Origin: Allocatelliglobosispora scoriae
GTDB lineage: Bacteria > Actinomycetota > Actinomycetes > Mycobacteriales > Micromonosporaceae
Direction of reading: 5' to 3'
DNA length: 64,000 bases
Assembly: GCF_014204945.1 (NCBI RefSeq)
Contig: NZ_JACHMN010000003.1
Span: 682,001 to 746,000, forward strand
The position numbers and the translations under genes are program-made. Shown here one piece after another: positions 24,010 through 34,076 of the stretch; the first letter of the stretch is position 1; every line of letters starts with the position of its first letter. Below the pieces are notes generated by a model. The model did not search any database. It had not been told where the DNA came from and worked only from the letters and a program-made list of their open reading frames with translations.

Positions 24010-25347
24010 ATGACGGTTGACGATGCGGTGAACCAGGCATGGCAGGCCCTCGGCGGCGGCGCTCACCCCGCCGAGCCGCACTTCGATCCCGCGAGCATCC
24101 TGCCCGCCCGGCTCCCGGTCGGTGATCTCGCCAACGCCACGGTCGCCGCCTGCGCCCTCGCCGCCGCCGAGCTCGCCGCCGCCCGGGGCCGGCAGCTCAC
24201 CGGCCCGATCCTCATCGATCCGGCGCGGGTCGCCACCGCCTTCGTCGGCGAACGCCATCTGCGGGTCGACGGCCGCGCCTTCGAGAGCTTCGCGCCGGAG
24301 TCCGCCTTCTTCGCCGCCGCGGACGGCTGGGTCCGCACCCACGCCAACTACCCCCACCACGCCGAACGCCTGCGCTCGGTGCTCGGCGCCGATGTCGCCG
24401 CGGCGATCGCCGCGCTCCCGGCCGCGGAGGTCGAGGAGCGGGTCACGGCGGCGGGCGGCCTCGCGGTCGCGGTCCGCCGCCCGGAGGAGTGGGCAGCCCA
24501 CGAGCAGGGCAAGGCCGTCGCCGACCTCCCGCTGGTCGCGTGGCGGCAGAACCCCTCGCCGGTACGCCCACCAGCGCCCCTCCCGTCCGGCCACCTGCTC
24601 CCGGCGACCGGACTGCGGGTGCTGGACCTGACCCGGGTCATCGCGGGCCCGGTCGCCACGCGTGCGCTGGCGCAGTTCGGCGCCGAGGTCCTGCGGATCG
24701 ACTCACCCGATCTGCCGGAGGCGACCGCGAGCCACCTAGACACCGGCATCGGCAAGCGGTCGACCCTGCTGGACCTGGGCCGGGCGCACGACCGGGCCGA
24801 GTTCGAGGAGCTGCTCGCCTCGGCGGATGTCGTCGTCACGGGATACCGGCCCGGGTCGCTCGACCGGTTCGGCCTCGACCCCGACGCGCTGCTGGAACGG
24901 CGGCCCGGTCTCGTCGTGGGCCGCCTCTCGGCGTGGGGCACGACGGGCCCGTGGGCCGGTCGGCGGGGCTTCGACAGCCTCGTCCAGGCGGCGAGCGGGA
25001 TCGCCGTGATCGAGGGCGACGACGGCAGGCCGGGGGTGCTGCCCGCACAGGCCCTCGATCACGGGACCGGATATCTGCTGGCGGCGGCGGTGCTGCGGGC
25101 GATCGCCGCTCAGCTCGACGGTGGCGGGGGGTACGTGGTGGAGCTGGCTCTCGCGCGTACCGCCGGATGGTTGACGGGGTTGCCGACCGCGGCGGGTGGG
25201 GCTGCCGCGGAGCTGGCACCGAGCCTGGGTGAGGTGGGCGGGGTGACCTGTGCGCAACCGGCGGTGGTGCTGCCCGGCGGCCTCGCGACCTGGCGTGCGC
25301 CGGCCCGGCCGTGGGGCGGCGACCCGCCCGCCTGGGACCAGATCTGA
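24010..25347 (+). CDS. CaiB/BaiF family CoA transferase
   Basis: A 445-residue type III CoA transferase-like protein. The C-terminal part begins with the family hallmark GLRVLDLTRVIAGPVATRAL at about residue 201 and continues GAEVLRIDSP, ADVVVTGYRPGSLDRFGLD and GTTGPWAGRRGFDSLVQAASG. The N-terminal 190 residues look like a degenerate first half, so this resembles the two-domain fused forms. It would move CoA between carboxylic acids. The usual catalytic Asp position is not clear by eye. ATG 24010 is taken as start (a GTG 24 bases upstream is possible). Confidence 0.82.
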   Translation: MTVDDAVNQAWQALGGGAHPAEPHFDPASILPARLPVGDLANATVAACALAAAELAAARGRQLTGPILIDPARVATAFVGERHLRVDGRAFESFAPESAFFAAADGWVRTHANYPHHAERLRSVLGADVAAAIAALPAAEVEERVTAAGGLAVAVRRPEEWAAHEQGKAVADLPLVAWRQNPSPVRPPAPLPSGHLLPATGLRVLDLTRVIAGPVATRALAQFGAEVLRIDSPDLPEATASHLDTGIGKRSTLLDLGRAHDRAEFEELLASADVVVTGYRPGSLDRFGLDPDALLERRPGLVVGRLSAWGTTGPWAGRRGFDSLVQAASGIAVIEGDDGRPGVLPAQALDHGTGYLLAAAVLRAIAAQLDGGGGYVVELALARTAGWLTGLPTAAGGAAAELAPSLGEVGGVTCAQPAVVLPGGLATWRAPARPWGGDPPAWDQI

Positions 25348-25700
25348 CCGGCGATGGCCGACTCGGCCGTTCGGCCATTCGCGGGAGACTGAACGGCTGG
25401 GCCTGTCGCTCGTTTCGGTGGCGACGTGAAAAATCGTTGGCACTCATTGATAATCGTCAGTTGATTGGCGGCCGCGACCACGAGCGCGGCCGGTCGACGG
25501 TTATGTCACAGAGCAACAAAATCCTGTGAATATTCCGCCCGAATGGTCCAGATCTGGAGGCCTTTAGCCGGGTTAGTCATTGACTGGGGTCAACACGGTG
25601 GCAACACGAGTGATTTAGAGTGTTGGCACCGTGAGCGGTACCCCTGTCGCGCACGCAGCCTGCATCTGGCCTCGGCCGGGTCGTGAGGAGTTGTTCGAAG
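25348..25700. other. Intergenic region with inverted repeats before an LCP gene
   Basis: A 353-base gap with no credible gene and lowered GC. At 25580-25593 is TTGAC...GTCAA, and at 25596-25631 a 12-bp inverted repeat (one mismatch: CGGTGGCAACAC / GTGTTGGCACCG) with a 12-base AT-rich loop. These probably belong to the control region of the downstream LCP gene, which starts 70 bases on. Confidence 0.45.
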
Positions 25701-26909
25701 ATGCCCACTGCCACCTCACGTCGACCGGCCGACGGTCGTGAAGCCGGGCGTCGGAGCACTCATGAGCTGCGCCCCGAGGGTGCCAAGGGCAAGAAGAAGC
25801 GCAAGTCGAAGGTGCGCTCGCCGCTCTGGGCCAAGCTGCTGACCATCTTCGGCGCCATCACGCTCGTCGCCGGGTTCGGCGGGGTGGTCATGGCCAAGTC
25901 CTACATCGGGCAGCTCACCGACAGCATCGAGACCGGCCAGGTCCTCGACGCCGACTCGCTGAAGAACGACGCGCCCGACGCGGCCTCCGCCCTCAAGGGC
26001 CCGATCGACCTGCTGCTGCTCGGCCTCGACACCCGTGAGGGCTGGGCACCCAACACCTCCCGCGCCGACACGATCATCGTGCTGCACATCCCGGCGAGCC
26101 ACGACCAGGCCTACCTGATGTCGATCCCGCGCGACGCCTACATGGACATCCCGTCCTACACGAAGGCCGGCTGGCACGGCGGCAAGGACAAGGCCAACGC
26201 CGCGTTCTTCCTCGGCTCGCAGAAGAACCAGGGCTGGAAGGGCGGCGCCGCGCTCACCGCCTCGATGGTCAACAAGGCGACGGGCCTCAAGTTCAACGGC
26301 GTCGTCGTCATCGACTTCAACGGCTTCAAGCGGATCATCGACGCCCTCGGCACGGTCTACATGTGCGTCGACCACGAGACCGTCTCCGACCACTACATCG
26401 TCGAGAACGGCAAGCCCGTCTACGCCAAGGGCAAGCCGACCGGCGTCTTCTACAAGAACAGCTACAAGCACAAGGTCGGCTGCCGCGACATGCCGGGCTG
26501 GGAGGCGCTCGACTTCTCCCGCCAGCGCAAGGGCGGTGCCAACGGTGACTACGACCGCCAGCGCCACCAGCAGCAGCTCATCAAGGCGATGGCGAAGAAG
26601 GCCTCCAGCGCCGGCATCATCTCCAACCCGGCCAAGGTCGGCGCGCTGATCAGCGCTGCGGGCAGTGCGCTGAAGATGGACACCGGCAACGTGGCGGTCG
26701 ACGACTTCATCTTCGCGCTGAAGTCGATCGCCGGTGCCGACCTGCTGATGCTGAAGTCCAACGGCGGCACCTACAACAGCGCCGACGTCAACGGCATGAG
26801 CGCCGAGATGCTCAGCGGCAACACGCTGGAGATGTTCGAGGCCGCCAAGAACGACCAGCTCGGGCAGTTCATCCTGGCGCACCCGGAGTTCCTCAACCGC
26901 GAGAAGTAA
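25701..26909 (+). CDS. LytR-CpsA-Psr family cell-wall ligase 1
   Basis: A 402-residue LCP protein. A basic N-terminus is followed by one membrane segment (LLTIFGAITLVAGFGGVVMA, about residues 45-64). The extracytoplasmic LCP core shows DLLLLGLDTREG, RADTIIVLHIPA, MSIPRDAYMDIP, VIDFNGFKRIIDALG and LDFSRQRKGGANGDYDRQRHQQ. LCP enzymes attach lipid-linked glycopolymers to peptidoglycan. ATG 25701 with GAGGAG 10 bases upstream. The protein is rich in lysine compared with its neighbours. A second LCP gene lies at 40.2-41.3 kb. Confidence 0.93.
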   Translation: MPTATSRRPADGREAGRRSTHELRPEGAKGKKKRKSKVRSPLWAKLLTIFGAITLVAGFGGVVMAKSYIGQLTDSIETGQVLDADSLKNDAPDAASALKGPIDLLLLGLDTREGWAPNTSRADTIIVLHIPASHDQAYLMSIPRDAYMDIPSYTKAGWHGGKDKANAAFFLGSQKNQGWKGGAALTASMVNKATGLKFNGVVVIDFNGFKRIIDALGTVYMCVDHETVSDHYIVENGKPVYAKGKPTGVFYKNSYKHKVGCRDMPGWEALDFSRQRKGGANGDYDRQRHQQQLIKAMAKKASSAGIISNPAKVGALISAAGSALKMDTGNVAVDDFIFALKSIAGADLLMLKSNGGTYNSADVNGMSAEMLSGNTLEMFEAAKNDQLGQFILAHPEFLNREK

Positions 26910-26913
26910 CCAG

Positions 26914-28827
<1,914 letters not shown>

Positions 28828-28845
28828 GCCCCCAACGCTAGGCCG

Positions 28846-28925
28846 AAATTCGCGTTGATCAAGGGAAGACTCGCCATCTCGGGTGCCCGATATGCGGCGA
28901 GTCTTCCCTTGATCAACGCGAATTT
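28846..28925. repeat. Family B palindrome, copy 1
   Basis: Perfect 30-bp inverted repeat (28846-28875 with 28896-28925) with the core CGTTGATCAAGGGAAGACTC and a 20-base loop. The right arm forms the last codons and stop of the upstream DUF3626 gene. The loop is also conserved between copies. Confidence 0.9.
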
Positions 28926-29971
28926 TGGGGGTGCGGCGGCGGGGACGGGCGGCCGAGGTGGACCAGGGTGTGCCAGAGCTGCTTGAGGTATTGGCGGACC
29001 TCGGGCGGGGTTCCGGTCCTTGTCCATCGGGCGGGATCGTCGCGGAGGGTGGCCGCGGCCCGGCCGACGGTCTCGGCGTCGATGAATCCGGCGCCGAACT
29101 CGGCGGCGACGATCGCCGCGAGCGGCGGGATCGCCGATCCCCGGAAGCCGGCGGGCACTTCGGGTGCGGTGAGCTGGAAGCCAGCGTGCCACTCCACCCC
29201 GATCCCGGCGTCCCGGGCGATCGCGGCCAGCAGTTCCCCGGTCCCGGTGCCGCGGAACGACGGGTCCAGCACGAGCGCCTCCGCGTCGGCGGCGAGGTCG
29301 ACCACCCCGTGCACCTGCGCCTCGATGTAGTCGTCCAGCGACCGCCCCACCCCTCGGCTCGTCCCCGGCAGCCCGCGCAGCAGGGCAAACCCGTCGGTCC
29401 CGGCCAGGCCGAGTGCGGTCCCGCTCTCCACCAATCCGGCGAGTACGCCGTGAAAGCTCCCGATCGTGCCCCAGTCCGGCGGATCGAGGTGGCTGTCGCC
29501 GAAGCTGAACGTGCACCGCTCCAGCACGGCCGGGCGCAGCCGCACGTGGCAGGAGCCGAACCGCGGGGACGCCCCGTCGGCGTGGTCGGCGAGGTTGAGC
29601 CCGCCGTAGACGGGCCGCTCGGCGGGGGTGAAAGCACCGCGGTGGTAGGCGCCGCCGAAGATGCGCTCCTCCCAGCGGTCCCGATCCCCGCCGGGGAAAG
29701 CCGTCAGCCCGCCGTTGGAGTGGCCCGTCTCGAACTGGCTGCGGTAGCGCCCGTCACGCGCCATCGACTCCGCCACGGTCAGGCCGCCGGTGACGTGGCG
29801 GTCGGGGTGGAAGTTGAGGGTGACGCGGCCGTGTGCGCGTACCCCCGCGATGAGCTCTTCGAGGTCGCAGACCTCGCCGATGCGCGCGAGCGCCTCCGCC
29901 CGGCGCGCGTCGGCGGACCGGCGAACGTGGTCGAGCGCGGCGAGCTGAGCGGCTGTCAGGACCGGCGGCAT
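28913..29971 (-). CDS. DUF3626 domain protein
   Basis: A 352-residue protein recognisable as DUF3626: TLNFHPDRHVTGGLTVAESM, RYRSQFETGHSNGGLTAFPG, then PVYGGLNLADHADGASPRFG, LRPAVLERCTFSFGDSH. The family has no established function; the conserved His, Asp and Ser residues suggest an enzyme. The last residues (QNSR) and the TGA come from the right arm of the family B palindrome, so the natural C-terminus may have been replaced or extended when the element arrived. ATG 29971. Confidence 0.8.
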   Translation of the reverse strand: MPPVLTAAQLAALDHVRRSADARRAEALARIGEVCDLEELIAGVRAHGRVTLNFHPDRHVTGGLTVAESMARDGRYRSQFETGHSNGGLTAFPGGDRDRWEERIFGGAYHRGAFTPAERPVYGGLNLADHADGASPRFGSCHVRLRPAVLERCTFSFGDSHLDPPDWGTIGSFHGVLAGLVESGTALGLAGTDGFALLRGLPGTSRGVGRSLDDYIEAQVHGVVDLAADAEALVLDPSFRGTGTGELLAAIARDAGIGVEWHAGFQLTAPEVPAGFRGSAIPPLAAIVAAEFGAGFIDAETVGRAAATLRDDPARWTRTGTPPEVRQYLKQLWHTLVHLGRPSPPPHPQNSR

Positions 29972-29977
29972 AGGGAA

Positions 29978-30050
29978 GATCGTCGCAACTCTTGAAGAGT
30001 TGGTCCTAACGGTTTTAGGACCAACTCTTCAAGAGTTGCGGCGGACGATC
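29978..30050. repeat. Family A palindrome, full copy 2
   Basis: A 26-bp perfect inverted repeat (29984-30009 with 30015-30040) with a 5-base loop, extended outward by GATCGTC/GACGATC after a 3-base bulge. It has the same core and TTAGGAC loop edge as the 21.8-kb copy, and lies between two co-directional minus-strand genes. Confidence 0.88.
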
Positions 30051-30054
30051 CCGG

Positions 30055-30369
30055 CTACTTGACCTTCTTGGTGTTGTGGGCGACGGAGTCGGCATATTCG
30101 GGGTGCTTGCCGATCCACTCCGCGATATAGGGGCAGATCGGCACCACGGTGCGGCCCCGGGTGCGGGCGTCGTCCATGACGAAGCGGGCGAGCTGCCCGG
30201 CGACGCCCTGGCCCTGGTGCGACGGCTCGGTCTGGGTGTGGGTGTAGACGATGATGTTGCCGGTCAACTGGTAGGTCACGAATCCGGCCAACTCGCCCTC
30301 GGCGTCACGCGCCTCGAAGCGCTCCTTCTCGGCCACATCGCTGATAGTGATCTCCACTCGGCCATCCAA
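30055..30369 (-). CDS. Small GNAT-like N-acetyltransferase (YidJ type)
   Basis: A 104-residue protein of the short GNAT-like group: RFEARDAEGELAGFVTYQL, YTHTQTEPSHQGQGVAGQLA (the acetyl-CoA loop QGQGVAGQL), then VVPICPYIAEWIGKHPEYAD. Such proteins are compact acetyltransferases of unknown substrate. ATG 30369; the gene ends just outside a family A palindrome and lies 9 bases after the oxidoreductase stop, so the two are probably co-transcribed. Confidence 0.87.
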   Translation of the reverse strand: MDGRVEITISDVAEKERFEARDAEGELAGFVTYQLTGNIIVYTHTQTEPSHQGQGVAGQLARFVMDDARTRGRTVVPICPYIAEWIGKHPEYADSVAHNTKKVK

Positions 30370-30378
30370 CCACGCTGC

Positions 30379-31293
30379 CTACTCCTCGACCACGATGACC
30401 ACTTTGCCGCGCCCGTGGCCCGACTCGACGGCCCGGTGCGCTTCGACGACGTCGGCGAAGGCGTAGGGGCGTACCGGGAGGATGATCTTCCCGGCGGCGG
30501 CGAGCGCGATGACCTCGGCGAGCCGAGTGGGGGAGCGTCCGGCCCGGACCACCCGGATGCCGTGCTCGGCGGCGAGCCGGTCGTCGACGATCGTGCCGAT
30601 CCGCTGCCGGTCGGCGACGAGGTGGGTCGAGGCCTCGATCGCCTCGCCGCCGATCGCGTCGAGCGCCACGGTCACCCCGCCGGGCGCGGCGGCCCGCACC
30701 CGCTCGACCAGCCCGTCACCGTAGGCGACCGGGATTGCACCGATCGACCGCAGGTAGTCGTGGTTGGCCGGGCTCGCGGTCCCGATCACGGTCGCTCCCG
30801 CGAGCACGCCGAGCTGCACCGCGATCGTGCCGACCGAGCCCGCGGCGGCGTGCACCAGCAGCGTGTCGCCCTCGGTCACACCGAGCTCCAGCAGGGCGCC
30901 GCTCGCGGTCTGCGCCGCCGCGACGAACGCCGCCGCCTGCGCGAAGCTCAGCTCCGGCGGCTTCGCCACGACATTCCCGGCCGGTACGACCACGTGCTGC
31001 GCCTGCGCCGCCAACATCGTCGAGCCGAGCACCTCGTCACCCACCGCGAGCGAGGTGACGCCCGGCCCCAGCAGGTCGATCACGCCCGCGTACTCCTGCC
31101 CGATGGTCTGCGGAAACGTCACCGGCACGAACCCGGCCATCCGCCCGCTACGCACCCCCACGTCGAAGGGCTGCACCCCGGCAGCCCGAACCCGGACCCG
31201 GACCTCCCCCACCCCCGGCAGGGGATCGGCCCGCTCGTCAAGCCGAAGCACCTCAGCCGCCCCGTACCGGTCAAACACCACAGCCACAGTCAT
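30379..31293 (-). CDS. Zinc-independent quinone oxidoreductase-like MDR protein
   Basis: A 304-residue medium-chain dehydrogenase/reductase of the quinone oxidoreductase group. The GroES-like half shows AAGVQPFDVGVRSG and GQEYAGVIDLLGPGV; the Rossmann half shows LLVHAAAGSVGTIAVQLGV. The zinc-site cysteines of alcohol dehydrogenases are absent, so NADPH-dependent enone or quinone reduction is expected. ATG 31293. It diverges from the subtilase operon, with a family B palindrome in the gap. Confidence 0.87.
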   Translation of the reverse strand: MTVAVVFDRYGAAEVLRLDERADPLPGVGEVRVRVRAAGVQPFDVGVRSGRMAGFVPVTFPQTIGQEYAGVIDLLGPGVTSLAVGDEVLGSTMLAAQAQHVVVPAGNVVAKPPELSFAQAAAFVAAAQTASGALLELGVTEGDTLLVHAAAGSVGTIAVQLGVLAGATVIGTASPANHDYLRSIGAIPVAYGDGLVERVRAAAPGGVTVALDAIGGEAIEASTHLVADRQRIGTIVDDRLAAEHGIRVVRAGRSPTRLAEVIALAAAGKIILPVRPYAFADVVEAHRAVESGHGRGKVVIVVEE

Positions 31294-31346
31294 GCCAACG
31301 ACCCTCCCCCCTCAACCGCCGTTGAGGTCAACCCGCCCCCGAAAAA

Positions 31347-31422
31347 ATTCGCGTTGATCAAGGGAAGACTCGCCGCAGATCGGACACCCGAGATGGTGAG
31401 TCTTCCCTTGATCAACGCGAAT
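31347..31422. repeat. Family B palindrome, copy 2
   Basis: About 28-bp arms with one mismatch (CGCC/GGTG) and a 20-base loop close to that of the other copies. It lies in a divergent gap, so it cannot simply be a terminator of either neighbour. Confidence 0.88.
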
Positions 31423-31543
31423 ATATGGGGCGGAAGGCAAGGCGGTTGCGGATTAGCATCGGCACGTATCTGCGGGCATGAGTCCGTCCCCGTGGTGATG
31501 GGCGGCGGTGTGCCGTCCGGTGGCTAGGGAGGGGTCGAGACCG

Positions 31544-32986
31544 ATGGCCGACAACAAGGCCGATACGCAGTGGTATTCGCTGGAGGAGCCGTTCGACGCC
31601 GAGTGGACGGCGCCCCGGCTCGACATCGACACGCTGGGGCTCATCAAGCTCGGGGTCAAGATGATCCCGTCCGCGGACGGGACGCCCGCCCTCTACCGCC
31701 GGGACTGCCTGCTGGCGGACGGCGAGGCGGTGCGCGCCGCGCCGCAGGCGATCGATGAGATCAATGCCTGCCTCGCCCAGCGCGGCTGGCATGTCGAGAT
31801 CCCGGCGGACGCGATCGAGGCCGACCTGGTCCCGCTCTACCTCTCCGGCGACGGCCATACCCCGGTCGATCCCCTGGACGCGAGGAAGCTGCTGGCGCTC
31901 GCCGACGGACTGAGCGACTCGACGGTCGTCGTGGTCGCGTCGCTGGTGCTGGACCGGCTCCTCTTCGTCGGCACCCCGGCGAAGGACGGGTTCAGCGTCT
32001 CCGGCGTGTTCGCCGGCGCCGCGCGGCAGGCGGTGGCCGTGATCGGCGGCCCACCGGCACGACGCCCGATCGACGCGCTGCCGGGCGGCCGCCGACCGGT
32101 GGTCGCGGTGCTCGACTCCGGTGTCGGCCCGCACCCGTGGCTCGACGGCGACGGCCCGGATCCATTCTGGACGGACGCCGCCGACCTGGGCTGGGTGCCG
32201 AAGGCACCGGCGCGTGCCCTGGTCGATCCGGTCACCGGCAACGACGACCCGCACGACGGCGTGATCGACAGCCACGCCGGGCACGGCACCTTCATCGCGG
32301 GCCTGATCCGCCAGGCCGCACCGGACGCCCGGGTGCTGAGCATGCGCCTCATGCGCGGTGCCGGGATGCTGGAGGAGCACCTGGTGATCTCCGCGCTGGA
32401 GTGGCTGCTGAGCCGCTGCCGGGCCGCCGCCACCGATCCGTCGCTCTTCGTGGACGTGATCAACCTGTCGTTCGGCTACTACGCCGAGGCGCCCACCAAC
32501 TCCGTGCGCACCGCACGGTTGCGCTACTACCTCGGTGAGCTGGGCGATCTCGGTGTCCGCGTGGTCGCCGCCGCGGGCAATCACGCCAACCAGTCGATCG
32601 TCTATCCGGCGGTCTTCGCCGACCAGCAGTTCTCCGGCAAGGCGCCGAAGACCCAGATGGTCAGCGTCGGCGCGCTCAACCCGGACGGTTCGCAGGCAGC
32701 GTACTCCAACTACGGCAGGTGGGTGCAGCACACGCAGGTCGGCACGGCGCTGATCAGCACGATGCCGGTCTTCGGGCGGGCACCGGCGAGCGACGGCGCG
32801 ACACCATATGAACCCAACCACCTCACCAGCGGCTTCGCCCGGTGGAGCGGCACGTCGTTCGCCACCGGCGTACTCTCCGGATTGATCGCGGCCGCGCTCA
32901 CCGACGACCCGACGCTGCACCTGATCGAGCCGGAGATCGCGCACGAGCGGGCCCGGCGGGCGCTCGACGCCGCCGACGGGCGATGA
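31544..32986 (+). CDS. S8 subtilisin-like protease, cytoplasmic
   Basis: A 480-residue subtilase with triad D191 (VAVLDSGVG), H247 (DSHAGHGTFIAG) and S438 (RWSGTSFATGV), and oxyanion N346 (AAGNHAN). There is no signal peptide and no obvious inhibitor prodomain; about 185 residues of unassigned sequence precede the domain. It should therefore act inside the cell. ATG 31544 has GGGAGGGG 9 bases upstream. It is the first gene of a four-gene operon in which every junction overlaps by 4 bases (sigma factor, unknown protein, TPR-CHAT protein), which suggests that it processes a partner in this module. Confidence 0.92.
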   Translation: MADNKADTQWYSLEEPFDAEWTAPRLDIDTLGLIKLGVKMIPSADGTPALYRRDCLLADGEAVRAAPQAIDEINACLAQRGWHVEIPADAIEADLVPLYLSGDGHTPVDPLDARKLLALADGLSDSTVVVVASLVLDRLLFVGTPAKDGFSVSGVFAGAARQAVAVIGGPPARRPIDALPGGRRPVVAVLDSGVGPHPWLDGDGPDPFWTDAADLGWVPKAPARALVDPVTGNDDPHDGVIDSHAGHGTFIAGLIRQAAPDARVLSMRLMRGAGMLEEHLVISALEWLLSRCRAAATDPSLFVDVINLSFGYYAEAPTNSVRTARLRYYLGELGDLGVRVVAAAGNHANQSIVYPAVFADQQFSGKAPKTQMVSVGALNPDGSQAAYSNYGRWVQHTQVGTALISTMPVFGRAPASDGATPYEPNHLTSGFARWSGTSFATGVLSGLIAAALTDDPTLHLIEPEIAHERARRALDAADGR

Positions 32987-33591
32987 CCGCCGACACCGCT
33001 CCGTCGCCCGCCGCGGGTACGCGTGCCGACCGCCCGGCTCGTCTCGCGCGCTGCCTGGAACGCGCGCGCGGCGGCGAGCTGGGCGCGCTCGACGAGGTGG
33101 TACGCGAGCTGACGCCCCTGCTGTGGCACGTCGCCCGCGCCCAGGGCCTGGAGGCGGGCGACGCCGCCGACGTGGTGCAGACGACGTGGCTGGAGCTGCT
33201 GCGGCGGCTGCACGAGATCCGGTCGCCGCAGGCGCTGACCGCGTGGCTGATCAGCGCCACCCGGCGCGAGGCGTGGCACGTCAACCGGCGCCGCCGACGC
33301 CTCGCCGAGCCCGACACCGAGCTGCTCGACAGCGTCGCCGATCCGATCGCCGACCTCAGCGAACGGGTCGTCGACGACGAGCAGCACCGGGTGCTGTGGC
33401 GGCAGTTCCAGCAGCTCTCGCAGCGCTGCCGGGAGCTGCTGCGGATCGTGGCGCTGGTGGACCGGCCGGATTACGCGGTCGTCTCCGAGGCGCTGTCGAT
33501 GCCGCACGGCAGCATCGGTCCGACCCGAGGGCGGTGCCTGGCGAAGCTGCGGGAGCTGCTGCTCGCCGATCCGGTCTGGAGCGGACGATGA
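32983..33591 (+). CDS. ECF-like RNA polymerase sigma factor
   Basis: A 202-residue sigma-70 family protein. Region 2 spans ELGALDEVVRELTPLLWHVA to WLELLRRLHEI with AADVVQTTW at its core, then TAWLISATRREAWHVNRRRRR; region 4 is QLSQRCRELLRIVALVDRPD, then VVSEALSMPHGSIGPTRGRC. ATG 32983 overlaps the subtilase stop (ATGA). No membrane anti-sigma factor is encoded nearby; the small protein following may take that place. The pairing with a cytoplasmic protease and a CHAT protein suggests release by proteolysis, which is inference. Confidence 0.9.
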   Translation: MTADTAPSPAAGTRADRPARLARCLERARGGELGALDEVVRELTPLLWHVARAQGLEAGDAADVVQTTWLELLRRLHEIRSPQALTAWLISATRREAWHVNRRRRRLAEPDTELLDSVADPIADLSERVVDDEQHRVLWRQFQQLSQRCRELLRIVALVDRPDYAVVSEALSMPHGSIGPTRGRCLAKLRELLLADPVWSGR

Positions 33592-34076
33592 GCGAACCCG
33601 AGGGCTTCGACGACCTCGACGGCCGGATCCTCGACGGCGTACGCGACCTGCACGACCTCCTCGATCCGCCACCACCGGACCTGGCCGACCGGGTGCTCTT
33701 CGCCATGGCGCTCGCCAACCTCGACGCCGAGGTGGCCCGCCTGCAGGAGGACCAGCTCATCGGTTCGGGCGCCCGGGGGACGGAGCGCACCCGCACGATC
33801 AGCTTCGACGCCGAGACCCTCACCATCATGGTGACGCTGGTGGAGATGCCCGACGGGCTGCTGCGCATCGACGGCTGGCTCGGCCCCGCCGCGCCCTGGC
33901 GGGTGGAGCTGCGCCTCAGCGATGCCGCCGGGGCGAAGTCCTCGCTGGTCGTGACGGCCGACGAGGGAGGCAGGTTCGTCTTCCCGACCGTCGCGCACGG
34001 TCTGGCCCAGCTCGTCGTGCACCGGGACGCGGGTGAGGCGCGGACCGATGTCGTCACCCCCGCCGTGCTGCTGTGA
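33588..34076 (+). CDS. Unknown protein between sigma factor and CHAT protein
   Basis: A 162-residue acidic soluble protein. The N-terminal half is helical (DLHDLLDPPPPDLADRVLFA) and the C-terminal half looks beta-sandwich-like (TISFDAETLTIMVTLVEM, RIDGWLGPAAPWRVELRL, RFVFPTVAHGLAQLVVH). It overlaps both neighbours by 4 bases. The short proline-rich helix followed by a beta domain recalls small regulators next to ECF sigma factors, but there is no zinc-binding HxxxCxxC motif. I do not recognise the family; a cytoplasmic anti-sigma factor or a protease substrate are the two ideas worth testing. Confidence 0.75.
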   Translation: MSEPEGFDDLDGRILDGVRDLHDLLDPPPPDLADRVLFAMALANLDAEVARLQEDQLIGSGARGTERTRTISFDAETLTIMVTLVEMPDGLLRIDGWLGPAAPWRVELRLSDAAGAKSSLVVTADEGGRFVFPTVAHGLAQLVVHRDAGEARTDVVTPAVLL